Source: Actinomadura hallensis | Lineage (GTDB): Bacteria; Actinomycetota; Actinomycetes; Streptosporangiales; Streptosporangiaceae | Assembly: GCF_006716765.1 (NCBI RefSeq) | Contig: NZ_VFPO01000001.1 | Coordinates: forward strand, 744,001-808,000 | DNA: 64,000 bases | Reading direction: 5' to 3' | Part shown: positions 33,201-43,062 of the stretch, piece by piece | Position numbering within the stretch: the first letter of the stretch is position 1 | Layout of the letters: the number at the start of each line of letters is the position of its first letter | Notes under the pieces: model-generated | What the model saw: the letters and a program-made list of their open reading frames with translations, nothing else | The model's database searches: none | Told to the model about the DNA's origin: nothing | Position numbers and translations under genes: made by a program

Positions 33201-33261
33201 CGGACCAAGTGTGCCAGAACGCCTGATATAGGCTTGGCGCCACATTCATCCGAGGAGGCCA

Positions 33262-34479
33262 GTGGACGCGCGTGTCATCACCGTCGTGGGGATCGGCGCC
33301 GATGGGTGGGACGGGCTTCCGGAGGCCTCCCGTGCGGCGCTGCGGGCGGCGGACGTGCTGCTCGGCGGGCGCCGGCAACTCGACCTCGTGCCGGTGGGCG
33401 AAGCCGAGCGGGTCGCCTGGCCGTCCCCCCTTCTCGCGGAGCTTCCCGGGCTGATCGAACGGTACGAGGGCCGCGCGGTCGCCGTCCTGGCCAGCGGTGA
33501 TCCGATGTTCTTCGGAATCGGCTCCACGCTCGCGGGGATGCTGGGCGCGCACCGGCTGCGGGTGCTGCCGCATCCGTCGTCGGTGTCGCTGGCGTGCGCG
33601 CGGCTCGGGTGGCCGCTGGAGCGGGTGGACGTCTGCAGCCTCGTCGGCCGCCCGGCGGAGACGCTGAACGCGCTGTTCGCGCCCGGCCGCCGCCTGCTGG
33701 TCCTCGGGGCGGGACGCGACGCCCCGCTCGTCGTCGCGGGGCTGCTCGCCGGGCGGGGCTTCGCCCCCAGCCGGATGACCGTCCTGTGCGACCTGGGAGC
33801 GGAGACCGAGACCGCGCGGCCCGGTACGGCGGGGGAGTGGGACGAGCCGGCCGGTTCCGCCCTGAACATCGTCGCCGTGGAGTGCGAGCCCGGCCCGGAC
33901 GCGGCCCCGCTGCCCCGCACGGCGGGGCTGCCCGACGACGTCTTCGAGCACGATGGGCAGCTCACCAAGAGCGAGATCCGCGCGATCACCCTGTCGCGGC
34001 TCGGGCCGCTGCCCGGCGAGCTGCTGTGGGACGTCGGCGCCGGGGCGGGCAGCGTCGCGATCGAGTGGGCGCGGGCGCACCCGTCGTGCGAGGCCGTCGC
34101 GATCGAGCGGGACCCGGAGCGGGCGGCGCGGATCGGCCGCAACGCGCGGTCGCTCGGCGTGCCCGGCGTGCAAGTCGTGGAGGGCCGGGCGCCGGGCGCG
34201 CTGGACGGCCTCCCGGCCCCCGACGCCGTCTTCGTCGGTGGCGGGCTCACCGTCCCCGGCCTGCTGGAACGCTGCCTGGACGCGCTGAAGCCGGGCGGGC
34301 GGCTCGTCGCCAACGCCGTCACGCTGGAATCGGAGGTCCGGGTCGCGGAGGCCCGCCGCGCTCATGGCGGCGAGCTGGTCCGCGTCGGCGTCGAGCGCGC
34401 CGCGCCGCTCGGCGGGTTCACCGGCTGGCGGCCGGCGATGCCCGTCACCCTCTGGACGACATGGAAGGACGACACATGA
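33262..34479 (+). CDS. cobL: Precorrin-6Y C5,15-methyltransferase (decarboxylating), CobL
   Basis: This 405-residue fusion has a CbiE-like methylase domain (about residues 1-205: VVGIGADGWDGLPEASRAAL, VLASGDPMFFGIGSTLAGML, SSVSLACARLGWPLERV) joined to a CbiT-like domain (about 225-400: LTKSEIRAITLSRLGPLPGE, LLWDVGAGAGSVAIEWARAH). Together they add methyl groups at C5 and C15 and remove the acetate carboxyl at C12, giving precorrin-8X. GTG 33262 is the start. The stop overlaps the cobM ATG as ATGA, so cobL, cobM and cobK form one operon. Confidence 0.93.
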   Translation: MDARVITVVGIGADGWDGLPEASRAALRAADVLLGGRRQLDLVPVGEAERVAWPSPLLAELPGLIERYEGRAVAVLASGDPMFFGIGSTLAGMLGAHRLRVLPHPSSVSLACARLGWPLERVDVCSLVGRPAETLNALFAPGRRLLVLGAGRDAPLVVAGLLAGRGFAPSRMTVLCDLGAETETARPGTAGEWDEPAGSALNIVAVECEPGPDAAPLPRTAGLPDDVFEHDGQLTKSEIRAITLSRLGPLPGELLWDVGAGAGSVAIEWARAHPSCEAVAIERDPERAARIGRNARSLGVPGVQVVEGRAPGALDGLPAPDAVFVGGGLTVPGLLERCLDALKPGGRLVANAVTLESEVRVAEARRAHGGELVRVGVERAAPLGGFTGWRPAMPVTLWTTWKDDT

Positions 34480-35231
34480 CCGTCTACTTCATCGGAGCCG
34501 GCCCGGGTGCCGCAGACCTGATCACTGTGCGCGGGCTGCGGACGCTGGAGTCGGTCCCGGTGTGCCTGTACGCGGGGTCGCTGGTGCCGCGCGAGCTGCT
34601 GGAGGCGTGCCCGCCCGGCGCGCGGCTCGTCGACACCGCGAACTTGACCCTGGACGAGATCATCGCCGAGCTGACCGCCGCCCACCGCGAGGGCCACGAC
34701 GTGGCGCGCCTGCACTCGGGCGACCCGTCGCTGCTCAGCGCGGTCGCCGAGCAGATGCGCCGGCTGGACGCGGAGGGCGTCCCCTACGAGGTCGTTCCAG
34801 GTGTACCGGCGTTCGCCGCCGCGGCGGCGTCGCTGAAGCGGGAACTGACGGTCCCCGGGGTCGGGCAGACGGTGATCCTCACCCGCACGGCGGCGCGCGC
34901 CACGGCGATGCCGGACGGCGAGGACCTCGCCACGCTCGGCGCGAGCGGCGCCACGATGGTGCTGCACCTGGCCGTCCAGCGCGTCGAGCAGGTGGTGGCG
35001 GAGCTGCTGCCGAACTACGGCGCGGACTGCCCGGTCGCGGTCGTCGCCCGTGCGAGCCGTCCCGACGAGGTGATCCTGCGCGGCACGCTCGCCGACATCG
35101 CCGACCTGGTGGCCGAGGCCGGGGTCAAGCGCACGGCGGTGATCGTCGTCGGGCGGGTGCTGGCGGCGTCGGCATTCCCCGGCAGCCACCTGTACTCCGC
35201 CGAGCGGGACCGGGGATGCGCCGCGTCCTGA
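34476..35231 (+). CDS. cobM: Precorrin-4 C11-methyltransferase, CobM
   Basis: This 251-residue enzyme begins TVYFIGAGPGAADLITVRGL, the SAM-binding start of CobM/CbiF. It continues with CLYAGSLVPRELLEACPPGA, DVARLHSGDPSLLSAVAEQM and YEVVPGVPAFAAAAASLKRE. It methylates C11 of precorrin-4 to give precorrin-5, the substrate of CobF encoded on the other strand. The start codon overlaps the cobL stop by four bases, and its own end overlaps cobK by 16 bases. Confidence 0.93.
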   Translation: MTVYFIGAGPGAADLITVRGLRTLESVPVCLYAGSLVPRELLEACPPGARLVDTANLTLDEIIAELTAAHREGHDVARLHSGDPSLLSAVAEQMRRLDAEGVPYEVVPGVPAFAAAAASLKRELTVPGVGQTVILTRTAARATAMPDGEDLATLGASGATMVLHLAVQRVEQVVAELLPNYGADCPVAVVARASRPDEVILRGTLADIADLVAEAGVKRTAVIVVGRVLAASAFPGSHLYSAERDRGCAAS

Positions 35232-35947
35232 TCCTCGGCGGGACCGCGGAGGCGCGGGCGCTCGCGGCGCGGCTCGCCGGCGAACCCGGCTTGTACGTCG
35301 TGTCGTCGCTGGCCGGGCGGGTCAGCGATCCGCGGCTGCCCGCAGGGGAGGTGCACGTCGGCGGGTTCGGCGGCCCGGAGGGGCTGGCCGCGTGGCTGCG
35401 CGAGCACCGGATCGACCGCCTGGTGGACGCAACGCACCCGTTCGCGGAGCGGATGAGCGCCTCCGCCGCGCGGGCGTCGCGGGAGGCCGGCGTCCCGCTG
35501 ATCGCGCTGCTGCGCCCCGGCTGGGAGGAGGGGGACGGCGACGACTGGCTTCGCGTCCCGTCCCTGGCCGACGCCGCCGCCCGGATACCGGCGGGCGCCC
35601 GAGTGTTCCTGACCACCGGGCGGCGCAGCATCCCGGTTTTCGCCGGCAGGGCGGACGCGTGGTTCCTCGCGCGGTCGGTCGACCCGCCGGACCCGCCCGT
35701 CCCGCCGAACGTGCGGGTGCTGCTGGCGCGCGGCCCCTACACGGTGGACGGGGAGCGGACGCTGATCCGCGACCACCGGCTCGGCGTGCTCGTCACCAAG
35801 GACAGCGGCGGCGCGATGACCCGGGCGAAGCTCACCGCCGCCCGCGACGCCCGGATTCCGGTGATCATGGTCGACCGTCCCCGCCCGCCGGACGGCGTCC
35901 CCGCGGTGCACGACGCCGCGGAGGCTGCGGCCTGGGTTCAGGGGTAG
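35216..35947 (+). CDS. cobK: Precorrin-6A reductase, CobK
   Basis: This 243-residue NADPH-dependent reductase opens with MRRVLILGGTAEARALAARL, a Rossmann-like nucleotide loop. Marks of the CobK/CbiJ family are DATHPFAERMSASAARASRE, VFLTTGRRSIPVF and LGVLVTKDSGGAMTRAKLTA. It reduces precorrin-6A to 6B before CobL acts. ATG 35216 lies inside the end of cobM (16-base overlap). The 3' end overlaps the convergent cobIJ gene by ten bases. Confidence 0.9.
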   Translation: MRRVLILGGTAEARALAARLAGEPGLYVVSSLAGRVSDPRLPAGEVHVGGFGGPEGLAAWLREHRIDRLVDATHPFAERMSASAARASREAGVPLIALLRPGWEEGDGDDWLRVPSLADAAARIPAGARVFLTTGRRSIPVFAGRADAWFLARSVDPPDPPVPPNVRVLLARGPYTVDGERTLIRDHRLGVLVTKDSGGAMTRAKLTAARDARIPVIMVDRPRPPDGVPAVHDAAEAAAWVQG

Positions 35948-37452
35948 CGGCGCGGCGTGTAGACCGCGCCCCGGCCGGTCACCCGGGTCGTGGACGACCC
36001 GACGATCACCAGGCACCGCATGTCGACCTGCTCGGGGTCCAGCTTGCCGAGCGTGGTCACGGTGACGCTCTCGGCCTCGCCGCCGACATCGCGCCCGATC
36101 ACCACCGGTGTCTCCGGTGAGCGGTGTTCCAGCAGCAGGTCGCGCGCCGCCGGAAGCTGGTGCCTGCGGCGGCTCGACGACGGGTTGTACAGGGCCACCA
36201 CCAGATCGGCCTCGGCCGCGGCGGTGAGCCGCCGCGCGATCACGTCCCACGGCTTGAGCAGGTCAGACAGCGACAGGACGCAGAAGTCATGGCCGAGCGG
36301 CGCACCGACCCGGCTCGCCACGGCCTGCGCGGCGGTCAGCCCGGGGACGATCCGCACCGGTACGTCCGCGAACTCGTCCTCGGCCGCGACCTCCAGCACC
36401 GCCGCGGCCATGGCGAACACGCCCGGGTCCCCGGAGGAGACGACGGCGACGCGGGCGCCGTCCCGCGCGAGCCGCAGCGCGTGCCGGGCCCGGTCCGCCT
36501 CCACCCGGTTGCCCGACGCGTGCCGCCGCTGCCGCGCGTTCGCCGGGACGCGGTCGAGGTAGGGGCCGTAGCCGACGAGGTCGGTGGCCGACGCGAGGAC
36601 GTCCTGCGCCTCGGGGGTGAGCCATGGGCGGCCGGCCGGGCCGAGCCCGACGACGCTGACGCCGCCCGCGTCCCGGGGGCGGGCCGGGGCGGGCGCCGTG
36701 AAGGACCGGTCCGCCGGGCTGGTCAGCAGGGCCAGCGACATGTACGGGACGTCCGCCGGGTCGACGCCGGCGAGCGGCGCGACCCGCTGCCGGTCGGTGG
36801 AGGCGCGCTCCACGTAGCTGGCGTCCGCGAGCCGGCCCGCGTCCTCGAACGCCCGCCTGACCTTGGTGAACGTCCGCCCCAGCTTGAGGACCGCTGCCGC
36901 GTCCGCGTCGCGCAGCCGCTCGGCCAGTTCGTCGCCGGGCAGCGTGCCGGGCAGCACGGTGAGCGTCTCCTCCCCTTCCACGAGCGGGAGTCCCGCCGCC
37001 GCCGAGGCCGCGCTCAGCGACGTGACGCCGGGCACCACCTCGGCCGGGTAGTACGGCGCGAGCCGTTTGTGCAGGTGCATGTAGGAGCCGTAGAAGAACG
37101 GGTCGCCCTCGCTGAGCACGACGACGGTGCGTCCCGCGTCCAGATGCTCGGCGAGCCGGCCGGCGCAGTCGGCGTAGAACTCGTCGAGCGCGCCCCGGTA
37201 GCCGCCGGGGTGGTCGGTCGCCTCGGTGGTCACCGGGTACAGCAGCGGCTCCTCGATCTGCCCCTCGCGCAGATGGGGCGCCGCGATCGAGCGGGCGATG
37301 CTGCGGCCGTGGCGGGCGGAGTGGTAGGCGACCACGTCCGCCGCGCCGATCAGCCGCGCCGCCTTCACCGTGACCAGTTCGGGGTCGCCGGGCCCGACGC
37401 CCACGCCGTACAGCCGTCCGGTTGCGGGTCCGGTGCCGGGTCTGGTCATCAC
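35938..37452 (-). CDS. cobIJ: Fused precorrin-2 C20- / precorrin-3B C17-methyltransferase, CobIJ
   Basis: This 504-residue protein carries two tetrapyrrole-methylase domains. The CobI part (about 1-240) shows [40 protein letters not shown] and [20 protein letters not shown]. The CobJ part (about 260-500) shows [40 protein letters not shown] and [20 protein letters not shown]. The fusion covers methylation at C20 and, with ring contraction, at C17. Such CobIJ fusions are usual in actinobacteria. The ATG overlaps the cobH stop as ATGA. Confidence 0.93.
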   Translation of the reverse strand: MMTRPGTGPATGRLYGVGVGPGDPELVTVKAARLIGAADVVAYHSARHGRSIARSIAAPHLREGQIEEPLLYPVTTEATDHPGGYRGALDEFYADCAGRLAEHLDAGRTVVVLSEGDPFFYGSYMHLHKRLAPYYPAEVVPGVTSLSAASAAAGLPLVEGEETLTVLPGTLPGDELAERLRDADAAAVLKLGRTFTKVRRAFEDAGRLADASYVERASTDRQRVAPLAGVDPADVPYMSLALLTSPADRSFTAPAPARPRDAGGVSVVGLGPAGRPWLTPEAQDVLASATDLVGYGPYLDRVPANARQRRHASGNRVEADRARHALRLARDGARVAVVSSGDPGVFAMAAAVLEVAAEDEFADVPVRIVPGLTAAQAVASRVGAPLGHDFCVLSLSDLLKPWDVIARRLTAAAEADLVVALYNPSSSRRRHQLPAARDLLLEHRSPETPVVIGRDVGGEAESVTVTTLGKLDPEQVDMRCLVIVGSSTTRVTGRGAVYTPRRYP

Positions 37453-38069
37453 TCCGCCTCACTGGCGACGGCGTTGACCGCCGCCGCCGTCATCGCGCTG
37501 CCGCCGCGCCGCCCGCGCACGGTCAGGTGTTCCAGGCCACTGGCGGTGAGCGCGTCCTTGGACTCGGCCGCGCCGATGAAGCCGACCGGGATCCCGATGA
37601 CGGCCGCGGGGCGTCCCGCGCCCTCCGCCACCAGTTCCAGCAGCCGGAACAGCGCGGTCGGCGCGTTGCCGATCGCCACCACCGCCCCGTCCAGCCGGCC
37701 GCGCCACAGCTCCAGCGCCGCCGCGCTGCGCGTGGTGGCGAGGCGCCCGGCCAGTTCCTGGACGCCGGGGTCGCCCAGTGTGCACACGACCTCGTTGCCG
37801 GCCGGCAGCCGCGCCATCGTGATCCCGGACGCGACCATCCGCGCGTCGCACAGGATCGGCGCGCCGTCCAGCAGCGCCGCCCGTGCCCGTTCCGCGACCT
37901 TCGGCGACCACGCCAGGTCGTCCACGAGGTCGGTCATGCCGCAGGCGTGGATCATCCGGACCGCGGCCCGCGCCACGTCGTCCGGCAGACCCGACAAGTC
38001 GGCCTCCGCGCGGATGGTCGCGAAGGACCGCCGGTAGATCTCGGCACCGTCCCGGATGTAGTCGATCAC
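37449..38069 (-). CDS. cobH: Precorrin-8X methylmutase, CobH
   Basis: This 206-residue enzyme moves a methyl group from C11 to C12 to form hydrogenobyrinic acid. Family marks are [35 protein letters not shown] with the catalytic His, [31 protein letters not shown] and [17 protein letters not shown] choose GTG 38069, the second of two adjacent GTGs, because it overlaps the cobG stop as GTGA and lies seven bases from GGAGG. It is the middle gene of cobG-cobH-cobIJ. Confidence 0.92.
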   Translation of the reverse strand: MIDYIRDGAEIYRRSFATIRAEADLSGLPDDVARAAVRMIHACGMTDLVDDLAWSPKVAERARAALLDGAPILCDARMVASGITMARLPAGNEVVCTLGDPGVQELAGRLATTRSAAALELWRGRLDGAVVAIGNAPTALFRLLELVAEGAGRPAAVIGIPVGFIGAAESKDALTASGLEHLTVRGRRGGSAMTAAAVNAVASEAE

Positions 38070-39211
38070 CACTGTTCCTCCCTCGGTCCCGCCATCTTCA
38101 GCACGACCGGGCCGCGGGGCGTCCCGCAGCGCCGTTCGCATCCCGCCCAGTGGACGGGCGTCTCGGGGGCGCGCTCCAGGCCGGCGACCCAGCGCCGTGC
38201 GTCGCCCTGGACGTCGCCGCGCGACTTCGCGCAGCCGGGGCTCCCGGTGCAGGCCGTGACGCCGACCCAGGGCGAGGCGGCGTCGACCGCGAAGCCGGCC
38301 TCCGCGAGTTTCGCGGCGCTCACCCTCGCCTCGCCCGGGTCCAGATCGCGCAGGACGACGCTCCGCCGCGGCGTGATCCGCACCTCGCCGGGGTCGCCCG
38401 CCGTCTCGCCGAGCGCTCCGACCTGGGCCCCGGACAGCCGCCCCAGCGGCGGGACGATCTCCAGCGCGACCCTCCCGTCCCGCTGCTCGATGAAACCCGC
38501 GTACGCGGGTCCCGGCACCGAAACTTTCGGGTCGTCCAGGGGCGTCCCACCCAGTTTCGCGGCGACCAGCCGCACCCCGTCCGGCACCTCCGCCAGCCGC
38601 CAGGCGTCCTCCCGGACGTCGAGGAACGCCCCCGCGGCCGCGAGCATCGCCGCGACCGGATCCCCGCCGAGGTCCAGGTCGAGCGGCGTCCCGGCCAGCC
38701 GGAGAGCGGCGGGCCCGAACGCGACGTCGGCGTCCAGGGCCGCGATGTCGCCGCTGCCGTCGTCGAACCCGAACAGGAACCGGCCCGGCAGCCCCGCCAG
38801 CCGCGGGACACCGCACAGCGCCCGGTCGAGCGCCGTGACCAGCGTGTCCGTCGCCAGGACGCCGTGCGGCCCGCGCCCGCCGAGCGGGGACGCGACGATG
38901 TTGCGCACCCGCTCGTGCGACGGCGAGGGCAGCAGCCCGGCGCCCGCCAGCCGGTCCGCGAGCCGCGCCGGGTCCCGGACGCCGCGCAGCTGGAGGTTGC
39001 CGCGGGAGGTCAGCTCGATCACGTCGCCGCCCAGCTCGCGGGCGGCTGCGCCGAGCACGGCGAGCTGCGCGGATGACACCGCGCCGCCCGGCGTACGGAC
39101 CCGCGCCAGCGGGCCGTCGGCCGCCTCGTGGGTCTGCAGGGCGCCCGGGCAGGCGTCGGGGCCGGGCCGTCTCGCCTTATGGACATTCGGCACGTGCAGG
39201 ATGTTAACCAC
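38066..39211 (-). CDS. cobG: Precorrin-3B synthase, CobG
   Basis: The protein is 381 residues if GTG 39211 is the start; no ribosome-binding site is clear, so a few residues may differ. It belongs to the sulfite/nitrite-reductase-like fold: [37 protein letters not shown], and cluster-binding cysteines in [19 protein letters not shown] and [11 protein letters not shown], which hold a [4Fe-4S] centre. CobG uses oxygen to make the hydroxylactone of precorrin-3B, so the organism follows the aerobic route. It heads a three-gene operon and is divergent from cobN across a cobalamin riboswitch. Confidence 0.9.
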   Translation of the reverse strand: MVNILHVPNVHKARRPGPDACPGALQTHEAADGPLARVRTPGGAVSSAQLAVLGAAARELGGDVIELTSRGNLQLRGVRDPARLADRLAGAGLLPSPSHERVRNIVASPLGGRGPHGVLATDTLVTALDRALCGVPRLAGLPGRFLFGFDDGSGDIAALDADVAFGPAALRLAGTPLDLDLGGDPVAAMLAAAGAFLDVREDAWRLAEVPDGVRLVAAKLGGTPLDDPKVSVPGPAYAGFIEQRDGRVALEIVPPLGRLSGAQVGALGETAGDPGEVRITPRRSVVLRDLDPGEARVSAAKLAEAGFAVDAASPWVGVTACTGSPGCAKSRGDVQGDARRWVAGLERAPETPVHWAGCERRCGTPRGPVVLKMAGPREEQW

Positions 39212-39239
39212 AGTTTGCAGGCGGCCCGTGCTGCCGTAC

Positions 39240-39425
39240 TCTTCTCCCCAGGTGATGGCAATGGGAGGAAGCCGGTGCGAATCCGGCGCGGTCCCGCCAC
39301 TGTGACCGGGGAGCGAACCCCGCTCAAGGCCACTGCCCGACCCCTCCGGGGGCCGGGTGGGAAGGCCGGGGCGAGCTGTGATCCGGGAGCCAGGACACTC
39401 CTGCCGTCGCGACACCCGCGACCGG
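39240..39425 (+). ncRNA. Cobalamin riboswitch before cobN
   Basis: The plus strand shows the conserved core GGAAGCCGGTGCGAATCCGG (39267-39286), CCGCCACTGTGACCGG, the peripheral GGCCACTGCC hairpin, GGGAAGGC and the B12 box GAGCCAGGACACTC (about 39387-39400). The element ends about 30 bases before the GTG start of cobN, close to GGGGGAGGATCC, so it probably blocks the ribosome-binding site when cobalamin is bound. Confidence 0.95.
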
Positions 39426-39453
39426 GGCGAGGACCCCAGGGGGAGGATCCGCC

Positions 39454-42400
39454 GTGTCCGCTGACACGTCCGGGCAGGACCGCGTCGTCCTGCTCTTGTC
39501 GACTTCCGACACCGACCTGCTGAGCGCCCGCGGGTCCGGCGCCGCCTACCGGCTCGGCAACCCCGCGCGGCTGGCCGCCGACGACCTCCCGGAACTGGTG
39601 GAGGGCACCGACCTCGTCGTCGTCCGGCTGCTCGGCGGGCGCCGCGCCTGGGAGGACGGGCTCGACGCCCTGCTCGCCGGACCGCGCCCGGTCGTCGTCC
39701 TCGGCGGTGAGCAGGCCCCCGACGCCGAGCTCATGGAGCTGTCCACCGTGAGCGGCGGCGTGTGCGCGGACGCACACGCCTACCTCGCGCACGGCGGCCC
39801 GGCCAACCTGGCCGAACTGCACGCCTTCCTGTCGGACACGGTGCTGCTGACCGGCCGCGGCTTCGAGCCGCCGCGCCCCACTCCGACCTGGGGCCTGCTG
39901 GAACGCGAGACCCGCGCGGAAGAGGGGCCGGTCGTCGCGGTCCTGTACTACCGCGCCCACCACATGGCCGGGAACACCGCGTTCGTCGAGGCGCTCTGCA
40001 CTGCGATCGAGGACGCGGGCGGACGCCCGCTCCCGGTGTTCTGCTCGTCGCTGCGCACCGCTGAGCCCGAACTGCTCGCCACGCTCCGCCGGGCGGACGC
40101 GCTGGTGGTGACGGTCCTCGCGGCGGGCGGGGCGCGGCCCGCGACGGCCGGCGCGGGCGGCGACGATGAAGCGTGGGACGTCGGCGCCCTCGCCGACCTG
40201 GACGTCCCGATCCTCCAGGGCCTCTGCCTCACCACCGGCCGGGACGCCTGGGCGGACAGCGACGACGGGCTGTCCCCGCTGGACGCCGCGTCGCAGGTCG
40301 CGATCCCCGAGTTCGACGGGCGGATCATCACCGTCCCGTTCTCGTTCAAGGAGACCGGCGAGGACGGCCTGACGTTCTACGCCGCCGACCCGGAGCGCGC
40401 CGCGCGGGTCGCGGGGATCGCCGTACGGCACGCCCGGCTGCGGCACACCCCGCCGCGCGACCGCCGCGTCGTGGTGATGCTGTCGGCGTACCCGACGAAG
40501 CACGCGCGGGTCGGCAACGCCGTCGGTCTCGACACCCCGGCGAGCACCGTCCGGCTCCTCGCCCGGCTCGCCGAAGAGGGCTACGACCTGGGCGGGGGTT
40601 TTCCCGGTGTCGCCGAGCAGGACGGTGACGCGCTCGTCCACGCGCTGATCGCGGCGGGCGGGCAGGACGAGGACTGGCTCACCGAGGAGCAGCTCGCGGG
40701 CAACCCCGTCCGCATCTCCGGCGCGGCCTACGAGCGCTGGTACCGGACGCTCCCCGCGGACCTGCGCGCGGAGATGGAGCGGCACTGGGGCCCGCCGCCC
40801 GGCGAGCTGTTCGTCCAGGACGGCGACATCGTCCTGGCCGCCCTGCGCGCCGGCAACGTCGTGGTGATGGTGCAGCCGCCGCGCGGCTTCGGGCAGAACC
40901 CGATCGCCATCTACCACGACCCCGACCTGCCGCCCAGCCACCACTACCTGGCCGCCTACCGGTGGCTGTCGGACGAGTTCGGCGCGCACGCGATCGTGCA
41001 CGTCGGCAAGCACGGCAACCTGGAGTGGCTGCCCGGCAAGGCGGCGGGGATGTCGGCGTCGTGCGGCCCCGACGCCGCCCTCGGCGATGTTCCGCTGATC
41101 TACCCGTTCCTCGTGAACGACCCCGGCGAGGGCACGCAGGCCAAGCGCCGCGCGCACGCCGTCCTGGTGGACCACATGGTCCCGCCGATGGCCCGTGCGG
41201 AGACCTACGGCGACATCGCGCGGCTGGAGCAGCTCCTCGACGAGCACGCCACGATCGCCGCGATGGATCCGGCGAAGCTGCCCGCGATCCGCGCGCAGAT
41301 CTGGACGCTGATCCAGGCCGCGAAGCTCGACCACGACCTCGGCCTTGACGACCGTCCCCACGACACCGAGTTCGACGACTTCCTGCTGCATGTGGACGGC
41401 TGGCTGTGCGAGGTGAAGGACGCGCAGATCCGCGACGGCCTGCACGTCCTCGGGCAGGCGCCGACCGGCTCCACGCGAGTGGACCTGGTGCTCGCCATGC
41501 TGCGCGCCCGGCAGATGTGGTCGGGCCGAGAGACGCTGCCCGGCCTGCGCGAAGCGCTCGGCCTCACCGAGGACGGCACCGCCGGACTCACCGACGTGGA
41601 CGCCGCCGAGGCCACCGCGCGCGCCCTCGTCCATGCCATGGAGGACGCCGGCTGGGCGGTGGACGCCGTCCCCCAGGTCGTGCAGCGTGTTCCGGCCGAG
41701 CGGCGCGCTCTCGTGGCCCGCGTGCTGGAGTTCGCCGCCACCGAGGTCGTCCCGCGCCTGGCGCGCACACCGGACGAGCTCGACCACGTCCTGCACGCCC
41801 TGGACGGCGGGTACGTCCCCGCGGGCCCGAGCGGGTCGCCGCTGCGCGGGCTCATCAACGTCCTGCCGACCGGCCGCAACTTCTACTCCGTGGACCCGCG
41901 CGCCGTGCCCAGCCGCCTCGCCTGGGAGACCGGGCAGGCGATGGCGGACTCGCTGCTGGAGCGCTACCGCGCCGACCACGGCGAATGGCCGCGCTCGGTC
42001 GGCCTGTCGGTGTGGGGGACGAGCGCGATGCGCACCGCGGGCGACGACATCGCCGAGGTGCTCGCGCTGCTCGGCGTCCGCCCCCGCTGGGACGAGGCAT
42101 CCCGCCGCATCACCGACCTGGAGCCCGTCCCCCTGGACGAGCTGGGACGGCCGCGCATCGACGTGACCGTCCGCATCAGCGGCTTCTTCCGCGACGCGTT
42201 CCCGCACGTCGTGGCCATGCTGGACGACGCCGTCCGCCTCGTCGCGGGCCTGGACGAACCCGAGGACGCCAACTACGTCCGCGCCCACGTCCAGTCCGAC
42301 GCGCGCGAGCACGGCGACGAGCGCCGCGCCACCCTGCGCGTGTTCGGGTCGGCGCCGGGAGCGTACGGGGCGGGGCTGCTCCCGCTCATCGACAGCCGCA

Positions 42401-43062
42401 ACTGGCGCGACGACGCCGACCTCGCCGAGGTGTACGCGGTGTGGGGCGGCCACGCCTACGGCCGCGACCTCGACGGCGTCCCCGCCCGCGCCGACATGGA
42501 GAACGCCTACCGGCGGATCGCGGTCGCCGCCAAGAACGTCGACACCCGCGAGCACGACATCGCCGACTCCGACGACTACTTCCAGTACCACGGCGGCATG
42601 ATCGCGACCGTGCGGGCGCTGACCGGCAAGGCGCCCGAAGCCTACGTCGGCGACAGCACCCGCCCCGACGCCGTCCGCACCCGCACGCTGTCGGAGGAGA
42701 CCGCGCGCGTCTTCCGCGCCCGCGTCGTCAACCCGCAGTGGCTCGCGGCGATGCGGCGGCACGGCTACAAGGGCGCGTTCGAGCTGGCCGCGACCGTCGA
42801 CTACCTGTTCGGCTACGACGCCACCACCGGCGTCATGGCCGACTGGATGTACGACAGGCTCACCGCCGCCTACGTCCTGGACGAGGAGAACCGCGCGTTC
42901 ATGGAGGAGTCGAACCCGTGGGCGCTGCACGGCATCGCCGAACGGCTCCTGGAGGCGGCCGAGCGCGGCATGTGGGAACACCCGGACCCGGAGATCCTCC
43001 AAGGGCTCCAGGAGGTCTACCTCAAGGCTGAGGGCGACCTGGAGGACGACACCAGCCGCTGA
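39454..43062 (+). CDS. cobN: Cobaltochelatase subunit CobN
   Basis: This 1202-residue subunit of the ATP-dependent cobaltochelatase inserts Co(II) into hydrogenobyrinic acid a,c-diamide. Characteristic stretches are VVAVLYYRAHHMAGNTAFVE, SAYPTKHARVGNAVGLDTPA, HVGKHGNLEWLPGKAAGMSA, NDPGEGTQAKRRAHAVLVDH and YFQYHGGMIATVRALTGKAP. The length fits the usual CobN size of 1200-1300. GTG 39454 has GGGAGG upstream and follows the riboswitch. It works with the ChlI/ChlD-type ATPase encoded at 44991-47000. Its end overlaps the convergent cobB gene by 46 bases. Confidence 0.95.
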   Translation: MSADTSGQDRVVLLLSTSDTDLLSARGSGAAYRLGNPARLAADDLPELVEGTDLVVVRLLGGRRAWEDGLDALLAGPRPVVVLGGEQAPDAELMELSTVSGGVCADAHAYLAHGGPANLAELHAFLSDTVLLTGRGFEPPRPTPTWGLLERETRAEEGPVVAVLYYRAHHMAGNTAFVEALCTAIEDAGGRPLPVFCSSLRTAEPELLATLRRADALVVTVLAAGGARPATAGAGGDDEAWDVGALADLDVPILQGLCLTTGRDAWADSDDGLSPLDAASQVAIPEFDGRIITVPFSFKETGEDGLTFYAADPERAARVAGIAVRHARLRHTPPRDRRVVVMLSAYPTKHARVGNAVGLDTPASTVRLLARLAEEGYDLGGGFPGVAEQDGDALVHALIAAGGQDEDWLTEEQLAGNPVRISGAAYERWYRTLPADLRAEMERHWGPPPGELFVQDGDIVLAALRAGNVVVMVQPPRGFGQNPIAIYHDPDLPPSHHYLAAYRWLSDEFGAHAIVHVGKHGNLEWLPGKAAGMSASCGPDAALGDVPLIYPFLVNDPGEGTQAKRRAHAVLVDHMVPPMARAETYGDIARLEQLLDEHATIAAMDPAKLPAIRAQIWTLIQAAKLDHDLGLDDRPHDTEFDDFLLHVDGWLCEVKDAQIRDGLHVLGQAPTGSTRVDLVLAMLRARQMWSGRETLPGLREALGLTEDGTAGLTDVDAAEATARALVHAMEDAGWAVDAVPQVVQRVPAERRALVARVLEFAATEVVPRLARTPDELDHVLHALDGGYVPAGPSGSPLRGLINVLPTGRNFYSVDPRAVPSRLAWETGQAMADSLLERYRADHGEWPRSVGLSVWGTSAMRTAGDDIAEVLALLGVRPRWDEASRRITDLEPVPLDELGRPRIDVTVRISGFFRDAFPHVVAMLDDAVRLVAGLDEPEDANYVRAHVQSDAREHGDERRATLRVFGSAPGAYGAGLLPLIDSRNWRDDADLAEVYAVWGGHAYGRDLDGVPARADMENAYRRIAVAAKNVDTREHDIADSDDYFQYHGGMIATVRALTGKAPEAYVGDSTRPDAVRTRTLSEETARVFRARVVNPQWLAAMRRHGYKGAFELAATVDYLFGYDATTGVMADWMYDRLTAAYVLDEENRAFMEESNPWALHGIAERLLEAAERGMWEHPDPEILQGLQEVYLKAEGDLEDDTSR

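Noticed and set aside
33201-33261. Possible riboswitch between cobF and cobL
   Set aside because: The 60-base gap is too short and has no B12 box or GCCACTG block; only a small GCCT...AGGC stem is visible.
39019-43002. Open frame of 1327 codons antisense to cobN
   Set aside because: It mirrors cobN over its whole length, is full of Val, Arg, Gly and Asp from complementary codons, and has no domain. It is a high-GC shadow.
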